Shown here: one piece after another, positions 1-8,842 of the stretch
How the letters are laid out: each line of letters opens with the position of its first letter
How positions within the stretch are numbered: position 1 is the first letter of the stretch
Translations under genes and position numbers: made by a program
The notes under the pieces: model-generated
What the model saw: the letters and a program-made list of their open reading frames with translations, nothing else
The model's database searches: none
Told to the model about the DNA's origin: nothing
From: Bacillota bacterium
Lineage (GTDB): Bacteria; Bacillota; Clostridia; Oscillospirales; Ruminococcaceae
DNA: 64,000 bases
Direction of reading: 5' to 3'
Assembly (NCBI GenBank): GCA_023395435.1
Contig: JAEWZG010000061.1
Span: 40,107 to 104,106, forward strand

Positions 1-80
1 TTTAAAAAGTATAAGCTTATTAAAATATATTTAGGCTCGTATCATTTTATACTTGTTTTATTATGTTTTTTTATTTCTTA
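1..80. other. left edge, downstream of spoIIIAG
   Basis: These 80 bases follow the stop of spoIIIAG on the minus strand. spoIIIAH usually comes next in this operon, but no start codon with a ribosome binding site is visible here, so the gene must start beyond the edge or lie elsewhere. The stretch is AT-rich and shows no clear hairpin. Confidence 0.4.
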
Positions 81-629
81 TTAACCTTTTGCTACGCAAA
101 TTTTATTTGACGGTATATCCAGCACTGCTGAAACAGCTCTGTATATCTTTTCACTCGTTGAAGGACTATTACCTCCTTCACAAACAACTATAACTCCACT
201 GACCTTTGGCTTTAATACCTTTTTGACCAGAGCCTCCTTCTCTTTGCCATTATCAATTATCACAACCTTATTCTTATAATCCTGGGATTCCTTATCTTTC
301 CCATTATCATTTTTTGTATCATACTCCTCTGCATAAACATATTCAGTGGAACCTTCTATTGTAACCATAACCTTGACTTTGCCTACACCATCTATTTTTT
401 CAAGGATATTTACAAGCTGGTTTTCTATTTCATCTTGATATTCAGCAGTATTCACACTCATTGTTTTAATTTTGGCAGCTGGCTTTTTATCACCATCTGA
501 TTTAAAGAAACCTGATAATAGAATTAATAACATTCCAATTATTCCAAGCACTACAAAAACAGTAGTTTTATTTTTCACTTTTACTTTTTCTGTCAGGTTT
601 TTTTTAATATTTTCAATTGCTTTGTTCAT
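81..629 (-). CDS. spoIIIAG: stage III sporulation protein AG
   Basis: SpoIIIAG forms a ring in the forespore-facing outer membrane part of the SpoIIIA-SpoIIQ channel that joins mother cell and forespore. The protein has one membrane segment near residues 25-45 (VFVVLGIIGMLLILLSGFF). A soluble ring-building domain follows, with the family-type stretch VKVMVTIEGSTEYVYAE and the ending KPKVSGVIVVCEGG. I chose the ATG at 629 because GGAGG lies six bases upstream; an adjacent ATG at 632 is too close to it. The start overlaps the end of spoIIIAF by 17 bases, which suggests translational coupling. Length (about 182 residues) is normal for the family. Confidence 0.93.
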   Translation of the reverse strand: MNKAIENIKKNLTEKVKVKNKTTVFVVLGIIGMLLILLSGFFKSDGDKKPAAKIKTMSVNTAEYQDEIENQLVNILEKIDGVGKVKVMVTIEGSTEYVYAEEYDTKNDNGKDKESQDYKNKVVIIDNGKEKEALVKKVLKPKVSGVIVVCEGGNSPSTSEKIYRAVSAVLDIPSNKICVAKG

Positions 630-1113
630 CATTATCCTCCGTATATGTAATATTAACCTGTGTGCTTCCAATCTCATTCTGAATAACTGTTTTTACTTTT
701 GAAGAAACATTCTTATCTGTTTTAGTCAGAACAACGTCAGCACCCGTTATACTTATACACTCATTATCATCAATATCCACTTTAAGCGAAACTTTTTTTG
801 CTCCAATATTATTTATCCTTAGTTTTTCTTCAAGATTCTTTTCTATATTAGTTTTAAAATTATCAGCAAGATTCTGAGTATAGGTTTTCATAACAGCCTG
901 ATACTGTTCAGATTGCTCTATATCCTTACTAGAAGGAATATCAAAATCGATTTCACTATTAAGTATTGAAGAAGTTATTGCAATTATAAAAACAAGTGAA
1001 AAAATAAAACGTATCTGCTTCTTTAATTTTTCTGACGGTGTAATGATATCAAGCATTGAGATTGCTATTCCAAGAAAACACGCAATTAATGTTATTGCTT
1101 TTAAAGTATCCAT
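613..1113 (-). CDS. spoIIIAF: stage III sporulation protein AF
   Basis: SpoIIIAF is a component of the SpoIIIA channel complex in the mother-cell membrane engulfing the forespore. Two membrane segments are visible at about residues 4-24 and 34-52. A soluble domain of roughly 110 residues follows, rich in Lys, Glu and Asp, as in other family members. AAAGGGG lies eight bases upstream of the ATG. The gene sits in the fixed order AE-AF-AG, and its stop lies inside the first codons of spoIIIAG. Identification rests on position, topology and length; the sequence of this family is poorly conserved. Confidence 0.88.
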   Translation of the reverse strand: MDTLKAITLIACFLGIAISMLDIITPSEKLKKQIRFIFSLVFIIAITSSILNSEIDFDIPSSKDIEQSEQYQAVMKTYTQNLADNFKTNIEKNLEEKLRINNIGAKKVSLKVDIDDNECISITGADVVLTKTDKNVSSKVKTVIQNEIGSTQVNITYTEDNDEQSN

Positions 1114-1129
1114 TTTATAGTCCCCTTTA

Positions 1130-2257
1130 TCATCCTATATTCATACTTACCAGCATCATAATAGTTGTTGCAATAATTAACATTAAAGAAAAGCATACAA
1201 GCAAGCTGATAGATATTGAGAGTACTGATGATGTATTCTTAAGAAGTGATGAAACTTTTTTTACTCCAAGCATTTCACTTATAAAGCTTCCAATAGAAAT
1301 TGAAATCTTAAAAGCAACTACAGTAATTAATGGAGGAAGAATAGTAAGGAGAAGAATTACTATTCCGAAAGTACCTACTCCCGATCTTAACAACCCTATG
1401 CTGCCTTTTACCGTTGTGTATGCGTCAGAAATAGCTCCACCAATAACCGGAATAAAACTTGAAACCAGGAACTTGCCCGTCTTAATTCCAACCGTATCCG
1501 CAGATACTCCCACAATGCTTTGAATTGTAATAAGTCCTACAAAGAATGTCATTATAAGTCCTAATGTCCATTGAAGGAATTTTTTTATTCCGCTTGTTAG
1601 TCCACTTAAAGATAAAGCAGGGTTAATAGATTCTATTATTGACATAGCAAAAAATACACCCATCATTGGTAGCAGGAAGTTCACTGATATTTGAACTGCA
1701 ATTTCTGCGACTGCTAAAACACCAATATTGTACACACTTGCTGAAGTAATAGAACCACTTGCTCCAACAACACCTGCGAACACAGGAACATAACACATCA
1801 TAAAGTTCGATCCGTCATATAGTGTGCTTGCTGTAGTGTTGATACATTCTGCTACATAATTAAATATGATTCCAAGGCATACAAGAACACCGATTATATC
1901 AATAACTTTTGATAATGATGAAGATGAACTCTGAATTTCAAGATTTTCAACTATAGCAAGGAGCAATACTATTCCTATTAAAATTCCAAGAAGTTTTATT
2001 GGTCTTGCTATCGTACTTTTTATCTGACCGAACAAGTATGAAAAAACATTCTTTATTGAAATCTTTGTAAACGCTGATGGATCCTCCATAGTTATATCAT
2101 TGTCATTGAAATAATCCTGTGCTCCATCTGTTATTGTTTCATCCATGTATGTACCATTATCCTCTACGAATTGTTCTTGAAGTGTTTTATCTTCGGCATT
2201 TACTCCAATACAACATATCAGCAGAAGTAATATTATTAAAAATATTCTTTTAGCCAT
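1130..2257 (-). CDS. spoIIIAE: stage III sporulation protein AE
   Basis: SpoIIIAE is the large polytopic component of the SpoIIIA channel, needed for late forespore gene expression by sigma-G. An N-terminal signal-like segment (IFLIILLLLICCIGVNA) is followed by an acidic extracytoplasmic stretch to about residue 60. About seven or eight hydrophobic segments then run to the C terminus. Motifs such as FVGLITIQSIVGVSADTVGI and SSFIPVIGGAISDAY are typical of the family. The ATG has AAAGGAG upstream. Length (375 residues) matches other SpoIIIAE proteins. It lies between spoIIIAD and spoIIIAF with gaps of about 20 bases or less. Confidence 0.95.
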   Translation of the reverse strand: MAKRIFLIILLLLICCIGVNAEDKTLQEQFVEDNGTYMDETITDGAQDYFNDNDITMEDPSAFTKISIKNVFSYLFGQIKSTIARPIKLLGILIGIVLLLAIVENLEIQSSSSSLSKVIDIIGVLVCLGIIFNYVAECINTTASTLYDGSNFMMCYVPVFAGVVGASGSITSASVYNIGVLAVAEIAVQISVNFLLPMMGVFFAMSIIESINPALSLSGLTSGIKKFLQWTLGLIMTFFVGLITIQSIVGVSADTVGIKTGKFLVSSFIPVIGGAISDAYTTVKGSIGLLRSGVGTFGIVILLLTILPPLITVVAFKISISIGSFISEMLGVKKVSSLLKNTSSVLSISISLLVCFSLMLIIATTIMMLVSMNIG

Positions 2258-2275
2258 AGCCTGCTCCTTTAACGT

Positions 2276-2665
2276 CTATAAACTTATTATCCTTTTTATG
2301 ATATCAACAAGCTCCGAGAACAACGGCAAAGCAATAATCAGTAATGAAATCTTGCCGGCTAATTCAAGCTCACTTGACAATACATTTTCATTAGCATCCT
2401 TGCAATAATCACACCCAAGCTGTGTAAGATAACATATTCCTATGGCTTTGAAAATAATATCAAGATAATTTTTAGGAACACCTGAAATATCAAAAAGACT
2501 TTCTATAGAAGAAACTATGGGAGAGAGATATGATATTACCAAAAGAAGAATAAAACCAGCAGTAGCAAGTCCTATTACCAGACCATATTCTTTATTTGTC
2601 TTATCAAAAAGCTTTATTACAATGGTAGCAACAATACATAGTCCGGTTATAGCAACAATGTTCAT
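2276..2665 (-). CDS. spoIIIAD: stage III sporulation protein AD
   Basis: SpoIIIAD is a small membrane protein of the SpoIIIA complex with the same fold type as SpoIIIAC. Four hydrophobic segments are visible across its 129 residues, and the motif IFKAIGICYLTQLGCDYCKDANE is a family signature. The ATG at 2665 shares one base with the TGA stop of spoIIIAC (TGATG), so the two are probably translated by coupling. A TTG one codon upstream is possible but less likely. Order and spacing match the standard operon. Confidence 0.94.
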   Translation of the reverse strand: MNIVAITGLCIVATIVIKLFDKTNKEYGLVIGLATAGFILLLVISYLSPIVSSIESLFDISGVPKNYLDIIFKAIGICYLTQLGCDYCKDANENVLSSELELAGKISLLIIALPLFSELVDIIKRIISL

Positions 2666-2862
2666 CAATATAACCCGAATACGCTTTTTATCGTGTCAAA
2701 AAGCGCACCGATTTCAGGTAACATCATCATTAGAACAACAATAATTCCCGCTAATGTTACCATAAAAGCCTGATCATCTCTCTCAGCTCTTTTTAATAGG
2801 GTATTAAGGACAGCTACAATAATGCCAATAGCTGCAATTTTAAAAATTAAGTCTACGTCCAT
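2665..2862 (-). CDS. spoIIIAC: stage III sporulation protein AC
   Basis: SpoIIIAC is a 65-residue membrane protein of the SpoIIIA complex. Two transmembrane helices are visible at about residues 4-22 and 33-62. The stretch LLKRAERDDQAFMVTLAGII between and into them is a recognisable family motif. The length is typical. The stop overlaps the start of spoIIIAD. It lies 12 bases after spoIIIAB with a GGAGG-type site (ACGGAGG) before the ATG. Confidence 0.95.
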   Translation of the reverse strand: MDVDLIFKIAAIGIIVAVLNTLLKRAERDDQAFMVTLAGIIVVLMMMLPEIGALFDTIKSVFGLY

Positions 2863-2874
2863 TTTATACCTCCG

Positions 2875-3375
2875 TTATATTAACATTATTGATACAAACA
2901 TTCCGCATAAAAGCCCAAGAGAGCGATACAGCTTTGATTTCTTTTCGTAAGCTTCGATTGCTTCTTTCTCAAGACGATTAAAATCAGCTTTGAAAACCTC
3001 AAGACTCTGAAGTTGTCCATCTATATCGCTTGTCCCAAGAGTACTACCAAGAGTTTTTAGGAGCTTTACGTCGCCATCATTCATAAAAGTGTTAATACTA
3101 TCAATGTTCTTTTCCCAAGATGATTTAAAAGGCAATCCGACATCAGATTTGAATTCAGACAAGAAAGGCAAAGAGCATACCATCGCATTTTTTTTAAGAT
3201 TATCTATCAGTTCATATACAGTAAGCGCTTTATACCTTATAAGAATAGACATTTCCTCTAACATATGACAGACTAAGCCTATTTCGATTGAGCGCTTTTT
3301 CAATTTTTCAGAACAAGTTATTCCTACCATGCTGGTAGAAATAATAATTGCTAACATTCCAATAATTTTAAACAT
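2875..3375 (-). CDS. spoIIIAB: stage III sporulation protein AB
   Basis: SpoIIIAB is a membrane-anchored cytoplasmic component thought to work with the ATPase SpoIIIAA. There is one membrane segment at the N terminus (IIGMLAIIISTSMVGI), a helical soluble region and a second hydrophobic stretch at the very end (SLGLLCGMFVSIMLI), as in the family. I take the ATG at 3375, which has AGGTG at good spacing. A GTG at 3384 would also read but lacks a spaced site. The start lies inside the last codons of spoIIIAA. Confidence 0.92.
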   Translation of the reverse strand: MFKIIGMLAIIISTSMVGITCSEKLKKRSIEIGLVCHMLEEMSILIRYKALTVYELIDNLKKNAMVCSLPFLSEFKSDVGLPFKSSWEKNIDSINTFMNDGDVKLLKTLGSTLGTSDIDGQLQSLEVFKADFNRLEKEAIEAYEKKSKLYRSLGLLCGMFVSIMLI

Positions 3376-4297
3376 CGCTGTCACCTATTTTTCTGATATC
3401 AACTATCTGTCCAAGCTTGTCTTTTACACCTAACAAGACTATGTATTCAAAAGCTTTTAATGTTATAAGATCAGATATTCCCTTTTTATCAATGGCTTCA
3501 TTAATTGAGCCTGAATGTGCGGTTGCAACAATCTTTACACCTGAATTGATTGCATTTTTTAAAGCTGAGACATCCTTGTTACTCCCTATTTCATCACAAA
3601 CAATTATTTCAGGCGACATGACACGTATAGATGTGAGTATTCCTTCTGCCTTTGGATATGAATTAAAAACATCACTAAACATTCCAATATTATTCTGAGG
3701 CTGTCCATTAATAGTTGCCGATATTTCATTTCTTTCATCTATTATTGATAATTTATTTCTATCACCAAGTTTTCTGCATAAGTCTCTTAAAACTGTTGTT
3801 TTTCCACTTGATGGTGGTCCAACAAAAAGAACACTTTTAAGATTATTTCTGAATATCTGTGAATATATATTATCTGAACAACCTATCATCTGTCTTGCTA
3901 TTCTTATATTCAATGATGAAATATCTTTTATATTTTCAATAATCCCATTTTTAATAACTGGTGTCCCGCATAAACCTATTCTGTGCCCACCGTTAATTGT
4001 TAAAAAACCTAGAGCTATTTCATTTTGAAAACTATGTATGGAATATTTGCAGGATGCCATAAAAACATCTTCAATATCATTATTTGAAATTCTTATTCCT
4101 TGCTCAGAATTCTTTGTCAGATTTCCGTCAATAGTAAGATAAAATTCCTCATCAATAACAGAAACGGATAAAATCTTCCCGCGTCTTAATCTTATTTCCT
4201 GAATTGTTGATGCAGAAGAAGAAGCAATTCTGCAAACTGGTGCTTTTAAAACATCGGGTAATACAGAGATAATCTCATCAGGTATTTTGTAATTCAT
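3368..4297 (-). CDS. spoIIIAA: stage III sporulation protein AA, ATPase
   Basis: SpoIIIAA is the cytoplasmic ATPase of the SpoIIIA complex and resembles type II/IV secretion ATPases. The Walker A motif GPPSSGKTT is at about residue 160. The Walker B region reads SPEIIVCDEIG, and the family stretch SIIDERNEISATINGQPQ lies between them. The N-terminal domain contains the typical EIRLRRGKILSV. Its length of 309 residues is normal. The ATG has GGAGG seven bases upstream, and a sigma-E-like promoter lies 34-62 bases upstream. It is the first gene of the operon. Confidence 0.96.
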   Translation of the reverse strand: MNYKIPDEIISVLPDVLKAPVCRIASSSASTIQEIRLRRGKILSVSVIDEEFYLTIDGNLTKNSEQGIRISNNDIEDVFMASCKYSIHSFQNEIALGFLTINGGHRIGLCGTPVIKNGIIENIKDISSLNIRIARQMIGCSDNIYSQIFRNNLKSVLFVGPPSSGKTTVLRDLCRKLGDRNKLSIIDERNEISATINGQPQNNIGMFSDVFNSYPKAEGILTSIRVMSPEIIVCDEIGSNKDVSALKNAINSGVKIVATAHSGSINEAIDKKGISDLITLKAFEYIVLLGVKDKLGQIVDIRKIGDSDV

Positions 4298-4330
4298 TTC
4301 ATATCCTCCATTATGTTTGTCCTTTGTGAA

Positions 4331-4359
4331 ATAATATGCTTGTACTCTGATAAATATAC
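4331..4359 (-). promoter_or_regulatory. sigma-E-like promoter of the spoIIIA operon
   Basis: On the minus strand GTATATT is followed after 14 bases by CATATTAT. This fits the sigma-E pattern (ATATT at -35, CATA...T at -10, 13-15 base spacer) and lies directly before spoIIIAA. The spoIIIA operon is known to be sigma-E dependent in other spore formers. One position of the -35 and two of the -10 differ from consensus. Confidence 0.6.
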
Positions 4360-4426
4360 CTGTAAAATTTCTCTTTTATTTTTAATAAAAGTATGATATA
4401 CTTATAAAAAATTGGAAGGAGTACTT

Positions 4427-5551
4427 ATGGACAGAAAACAATTTAAATTCATTTTTGGAACAATAGCAGCTTCAATTCTGCTTATATTTACTTTATGGCA
4501 TTATAAGGCTTTATTTGCAATTTTCTCAAAAATATTAATGATACTGCGTCCGATTATCATTGGATTTGCTATAGCATTTATTTTAAACAAGCCATATAAG
4601 AGGTTTTGCTCACTATATGAAAAGATTCCCCAAAAAAACAAGCACACTAATCTGATTTCAGTACTTTCTTTATTGACTGTTTACATTCTTTTCTTTACTT
4701 TTGTAACAGCTGTAATCATTATTGTTATCCCTCAGATTGTAAGCAGTATTGAAAAATTTGGTGAAAATATAAGTAATTATTTAACCAACTTTAAAGACTA
4801 TACTAACGATATTTATGATAAGCTCAATAATAAACTGCCTGATAATTTTAATATTCTGGATAAACTTTATGGTTACATTGAAAAAGTTCCTGACTTTTTA
4901 AGTACTTTACTTATGGGTGCGTTCGGTTTTACGCAAAGTTTAATTGGCGTTGTTATTGATATTTTCCTAAGTATTATTATTTCAATATATTTTCTTACCA
5001 GTAAGAAAAAACTCATCCGTCAATTTAAGAAAATTATTATTGCTCTTTTTAAAGAAAAGACTTCAAAGAAAATTCTTAATGCCTTTGAAACCACAAACGA
5101 AACCTTTTCAAACTTCGTTACAGGCCAGCTAATTGATGCATTTATTGTTGGTACACTATGCTTTATTGGAATGTCATTATTTAAATTTGAATATGCCTTT
5201 CTTATCAGCGTACTTGTTGGCGTAACAAATATTATTCCTATTGTTGGACCATTCCTTGGAACAGTACCAGGTGCATTTATTCTGTTACTTATTGATCCAA
5301 TAAAAGCATTATGGTTTATTATATTTATTGTCTGCCTACAGCAAATTGACAGTAATCTTATTTATCCAAGAGTAGTAGGAACAAAAGTAGGTCTTCCTGC
5401 ATTATGGGTATTGGTTGCAATAATTATTGGTGGTGGTCTGTTTGGTATATTAGGAATGCTTCTTGCTGTACCGACAATGTCACTAATTTATGATCTAACA
5501 AGAACAAAAGTAAATACAGCACTTGAAAACAAAATGATTTCAGTCGATTAA
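4427..5551 (+). CDS. AI-2E family transporter (PerM/YtvI type)
   Basis: This is a polytopic membrane protein of the AI-2E transporter family; members include YtvI, YdiK and Na+/H+ antiporters, and the substrate cannot be told from sequence. It has about eight membrane segments, with a long soluble stretch at about residues 95-150. The conserved C-terminal block contains GVTNIIPIVGPFLGTVPGAF and IYPRVVGTKVGLPALWVL, the hallmark of the family. The start is the ATG at 4427 with AAGGAG upstream. It is transcribed away from the spoIIIA operon and ends at a strong terminator. Length (374 residues) is normal. Confidence 0.88.
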   Translation: MDRKQFKFIFGTIAASILLIFTLWHYKALFAIFSKILMILRPIIIGFAIAFILNKPYKRFCSLYEKIPQKNKHTNLISVLSLLTVYILFFTFVTAVIIIVIPQIVSSIEKFGENISNYLTNFKDYTNDIYDKLNNKLPDNFNILDKLYGYIEKVPDFLSTLLMGAFGFTQSLIGVVIDIFLSIIISIYFLTSKKKLIRQFKKIIIALFKEKTSKKILNAFETTNETFSNFVTGQLIDAFIVGTLCFIGMSLFKFEYAFLISVLVGVTNIIPIVGPFLGTVPGAFILLLIDPIKALWFIIFIVCLQQIDSNLIYPRVVGTKVGLPALWVLVAIIIGGGLFGILGMLLAVPTMSLIYDLTRTKVNTALENKMISVD

Positions 5552-5552
5552 A

Positions 5553-5589
5553 AAAAGAGCCTTTAAGCAATATGCTTAAAGGCTCTTTT
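5553..5589. terminator. bidirectional terminator
   Basis: A 17-bp perfect stem (AAAAGAGCCTTTAAGCA and its complement) has a three-base loop with A and T runs on both sides. It lies between the converging transporter and CPBP protease genes and can stop both transcripts. Confidence 0.92.
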
Positions 5590-5597
5590 ATGTTATT

Positions 5598-6581
5598 TTA
5601 CTGTATACTACTTATCGAGCTTTCTTGCTCTATGTTTTCTTCTGATTTTTTATTTCCTGTTAATAATAAAGTCAAAGCAGTCCAAAGAATCAATACAAAA
5701 GTAACTGCCAACCCACCTTCAAGGCCGAATTTACCGCCATTGAACAATTCACCATTGCCTACAGGAGTAAACCTGAAAACTGAAGTTTTAGTATCCATAC
5801 CGCTTACAAAAATACCGTAGAAATTACCCTGTACAAAATTCCATACTGAATGTATTGCACAAGCACCCCATAAGCTGTTCGTTCTGATTACATAAACTGA
5901 AATAAAAATTCCATAAAGAATAAGATTAATAAAAGCAAGTGCAGTAATTCCAGAATTAGCAAGATGAAGCATAGAGAAAAGCACTGAATTAAGTAATATT
6001 GCTGCGACTATTGGAATTTTGTTTGAAAGTGATGGCATTAAGTAACCACGCATAATAACTTCTTCTTCCATCCCCTGAAACAGGAAACCAATAAAGAAAA
6101 GCACAATAAATAAAATATTTCCTTGAGCTATAATACCATTATACTCAAGAGAATTTGTAAGTACACAAATCAAAACACAAGTACTGAACATTGTGAAACC
6201 AATTATCATACCTATCAGATATTGTGGAACTGCTCTCTTTTTTACAAAGCCCATTGACCTGAAACTTCTTTTCTCAATACATCTGCAATAGATTATTATA
6301 AGGAATGTAATAACAACCGTCGTAATAAGTTCAACAAATAATGTTGTTCTTGATGATTCAATCTTAGTTATTAAGTTTTGAATGCTATCAGGATTTTTAA
6401 TATCAAAATCACTTGAAGTAAATATCTGTGCAAACATTATAATACCTATTGGTATTGCCTGTGCAAATGAAGTTGCAATAAGTATAACTATAAAAATCAA
6501 TATCTGAACAATTACAGTAGGTTGAAATTTTGCTGATTTAGCATCGTTTAGAAAACTATTTTTAGGCAAAAAATTTATCAT
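5598..6581 (-). CDS. CPBP family intramembrane metalloprotease
   Basis: This is a membrane protein of the CPBP (Abi/CAAX protease) family. About eight hydrophobic segments are visible. The catalytic motif EEVIMRGYLMP (EExxxR) lies near residue 168. A second motif, SVLFSMLHL, supplies the FxxxH element, and GACAIHSVWNF supplies the third conserved His. The role is probably proteolysis within the membrane, possibly peptide maturation or bacteriocin resistance; the substrate is unknown. The ATG has AAAGGA upstream. It stands alone and ends at the shared terminator with the preceding gene. Confidence 0.88.
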   Translation of the reverse strand: MINFLPKNSFLNDAKSAKFQPTVIVQILIFIVILIATSFAQAIPIGIIMFAQIFTSSDFDIKNPDSIQNLITKIESSRTTLFVELITTVVITFLIIIYCRCIEKRSFRSMGFVKKRAVPQYLIGMIIGFTMFSTCVLICVLTNSLEYNGIIAQGNILFIVLFFIGFLFQGMEEEVIMRGYLMPSLSNKIPIVAAILLNSVLFSMLHLANSGITALAFINLILYGIFISVYVIRTNSLWGACAIHSVWNFVQGNFYGIFVSGMDTKTSVFRFTPVGNGELFNGGKFGLEGGLAVTFVLILWTALTLLLTGNKKSEENIEQESSISSIQ

Positions 6582-6744
6582 AGTCTAAATTCCTTTCATT
6601 AAATACTCCAAAATTAATTATACTATAATTGTAAAAAATGTCTATATCTTAAATGAAATTTGCTATGATATTTACATATTCTCTTTATTTTTCTTGACAA
6701 ATGATAGTAATGGTTATAAACTATAAATAACAAATATAAACTGT

Positions 6745-7004
6745 TGATGCGGAGATAAATAACAAAGTCTGAATTCAGATTATACGGCCTCACAGAGAGC
6801 AAGCATTTGCTGGGAGCTTGCAGGTACGGTGTTTTAAATGGACCGCGGAGGGCATGGTGAAAAATTAATTTGAGTATCCATGACGTATGGCTGCGTAAAA
6901 GTCAGAGAATATATCAGTATTCTTAATGAGGCAGGGTTTCCCTGTAAATCAAGGTGGCACCACGAGAACAACTCGTCCTTGACCGTTGGTCATGGACTTT
7001 TTTT
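6745..7004 (+). promoter_or_regulatory. T-box leader, specifier probably UGG (Trp)
   Basis: The leader has the conserved T-box AAGGTGGCACCACG at 6951-6964, followed by the antiterminator/terminator region. Upstream is a Stem I-like structure: AGAGAG at 6795-6800 precedes a hairpin of GCAAGC (6799-6804) with GCTTGC. A lower stem may form between GCGG near 6751 and CCGC at 6843-6846. Just before that lower stem the sequence reads AAATGGA, so the specifier is most likely TGG at 6839-6841 (Trp) followed by a purine. T-boxes turn on the downstream gene when the matching tRNA is uncharged. The class call is firm; the specifier is inferred by eye. Confidence 0.93.
6975..7004 (+). terminator. T-box intrinsic terminator
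   Basis: GTCCTTGACC and GGTCATGGAC pair over a three-base loop with one T-T mismatch, followed by a run of seven T. The 5' arm follows the T-box sequence, so it competes with the antiterminator. It lies 30 bases before the start of iorA. Confidence 0.9.
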
Positions 7005-7033
7005 ATTTATTTATCTTTAGAAGGAGAAATATT

Positions 7034-8812
7034 ATGATTAAGAAGTTACTTATGGGTAATGAAGCAATAGGACTAGGTGCAATTAGAGCAGGTGTTTCTG
7101 TTGTAACAGGTTATCCTGGGACACCATCAACCGAAATTCTTGAAACAATCGCAAAGAACAATGATGGTTCAATTCATGTTGAATGGTCAACAAATGAAAA
7201 GTCTGCACTTGAGGTTGCTGCTGGTGCATCATATACTGGTGCAAGAGTTATGGTAACTATGAAGCAGGTTGGACTTAATGTTGCTTCTGATCCACTGATG
7301 AGCCTGAATTATATTGGCGTTAAAGGCGGAATGGTTATCGTTGTTGCTGATGATCCTGGCCCTATATCATCACAGACTGAACAGGATACAAGACATTTTG
7401 GGAAGTTCGCAAAAATTGCTGTTTTTGATCCATCAAATGCCGAAGAAGCTTATCTCATGATAGGCAAGGCTTTTGAATATTCAGAAAAATATCATCGGCC
7501 TGTAATTTTTAGACCTACTACACGAGTCTGCCACAGCTGTGCTCCTGTTGAATTACTTGAGAAAATAAATGTTCCAAAACCAGAAGGCTTTATTAAAGAT
7601 AGCAAATGGGTTATCTTTCCTCGCCTGACGTACTTGAACCATATTAAGCTTGAAGAAAACTTGAAGCAAATGAGCGTTGATTTCTGTGATTACGAAAGAA
7701 ACTTTAATATTGGTGAAGGTAAAAAAGGTATAGCAAGCGGTGGCGGAAGCTACGCTTATGTCAAAGAAGCTTTAAAAGGCATTGATGAATCAGAATACAA
7801 TCTACTTAAAATATCGACCTACCCTGTTCCTAAAAAGACCTGTGTAGATTTTCTTAATAGTGTTGATGAGGTTCTTGTTGTTGAAGAACTTGACCCTGTT
7901 ATTGAAAAGGAACTTATCTATCTTTGCGGTTTATATAATATAAAGGTTTCTATTAAAGGAAAGCTTACCGGCGATATTCCAAATGCTGGTGAAAACTCAG
8001 TAGATAATATTATCAGTGTCGTTTATAAATACCTTAATAAAAATTTACCTAATAAAGAAGCTTTGAAATTGCCACAATTACCTGTGCGTCCACCTGTTTT
8101 ATGCGCTGGATGCCCTCACAGAGCTTCATTCTTTGCTGTTAAAGAAGCTACAAAAGGAATGAAAGCAGTTTACAGCGGTGATATCGGATGTTATACATTA
8201 GGTAATGCAAAGCCACTAGATATGGTTGATACCTGCCTATGTATGGGTGCTGGTATTACAGTTGCGCAAGGAATACATATTGTTGAGCCAGACACATTAA
8301 ACTTTGCCTTTATTGGTGACTCGACATTCTTCCACACTGGCTTACAAGGAATAATCAATGCAGTTTATAATGAGATCGATATAATTGTTGTTATACTTGA
8401 TAATTTAACAACTGCAATGACAGGCAGTCAGCCTCACCCTGGTACTGGCAAAACAATGATGAATGGTATATCACAGAAGATAAGCATTGAAGCAATGGTA
8501 AAAGCAATGAATGTTGATAAGGTTGTAAAAGCTAATCCATTTAATGCCGACGAGGCACAGGATGCTGTCAAGAGTGTTCTTAATGAAAAAGGTGTAAGGG
8601 TAATTATTTTTCAGGCTCCTTGTATCGTAGTTCATAAAGGTAAGGATAAATGCACAATTTCTACCGACAAGTGTACTGGCTGCAAAATATGCATAAATAA
8701 ACTTGGTTGCCCTGCAATTTCTTTTAATAATAAAAAAGCTCAGATTAATCCAACCCTATGTACAGGCTGCGGAATATGCAAGAGTGTCTGCAAGTTCGGC
8801 GCTATTCAATGA
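7034..8812 (+). CDS. iorA: indolepyruvate:ferredoxin oxidoreductase, alpha subunit
   Basis: IorA with IorB interconverts aryl pyruvates (indolepyruvate, phenylpyruvate) and aryl-acetyl-CoA plus CO2, using ferredoxin. The N-terminal pyruvate-binding domain carries GYPGTPSTEILE at about residues 25-36. The thiamine diphosphate domain has CAGCPHRASFF near residue 358 and GDIGCYTLG. The C terminus holds two ferredoxin-type clusters, CTGCKICINKLGCP and CTGCGICKSVC, as expected for IorA. The start is the ATG at 7034 with AAGGAG; longer reading into the terminator is not genuine. The gene is first in a three-gene operon under a T-box. Confidence 0.95.
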   Translation: MIKKLLMGNEAIGLGAIRAGVSVVTGYPGTPSTEILETIAKNNDGSIHVEWSTNEKSALEVAAGASYTGARVMVTMKQVGLNVASDPLMSLNYIGVKGGMVIVVADDPGPISSQTEQDTRHFGKFAKIAVFDPSNAEEAYLMIGKAFEYSEKYHRPVIFRPTTRVCHSCAPVELLEKINVPKPEGFIKDSKWVIFPRLTYLNHIKLEENLKQMSVDFCDYERNFNIGEGKKGIASGGGSYAYVKEALKGIDESEYNLLKISTYPVPKKTCVDFLNSVDEVLVVEELDPVIEKELIYLCGLYNIKVSIKGKLTGDIPNAGENSVDNIISVVYKYLNKNLPNKEALKLPQLPVRPPVLCAGCPHRASFFAVKEATKGMKAVYSGDIGCYTLGNAKPLDMVDTCLCMGAGITVAQGIHIVEPDTLNFAFIGDSTFFHTGLQGIINAVYNEIDIIVVILDNLTTAMTGSQPHPGTGKTMMNGISQKISIEAMVKAMNVDKVVKANPFNADEAQDAVKSVLNEKGVRVIIFQAPCIVVHKGKDKCTISTDKCTGCKICINKLGCPAISFNNKKAQINPTLCTGCGICKSVCKFGAIQ

Positions 8813-8842
8813 TTGAATATAAATTATTCTTTGGAGGTAAAA

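Noticed and set aside
1056..1523. 155-codon open frame on the plus strand inside spoIIIAE/AF
   Set aside because: It runs antisense to well-supported sporulation genes, has no ribosome binding site and reads as composition noise.
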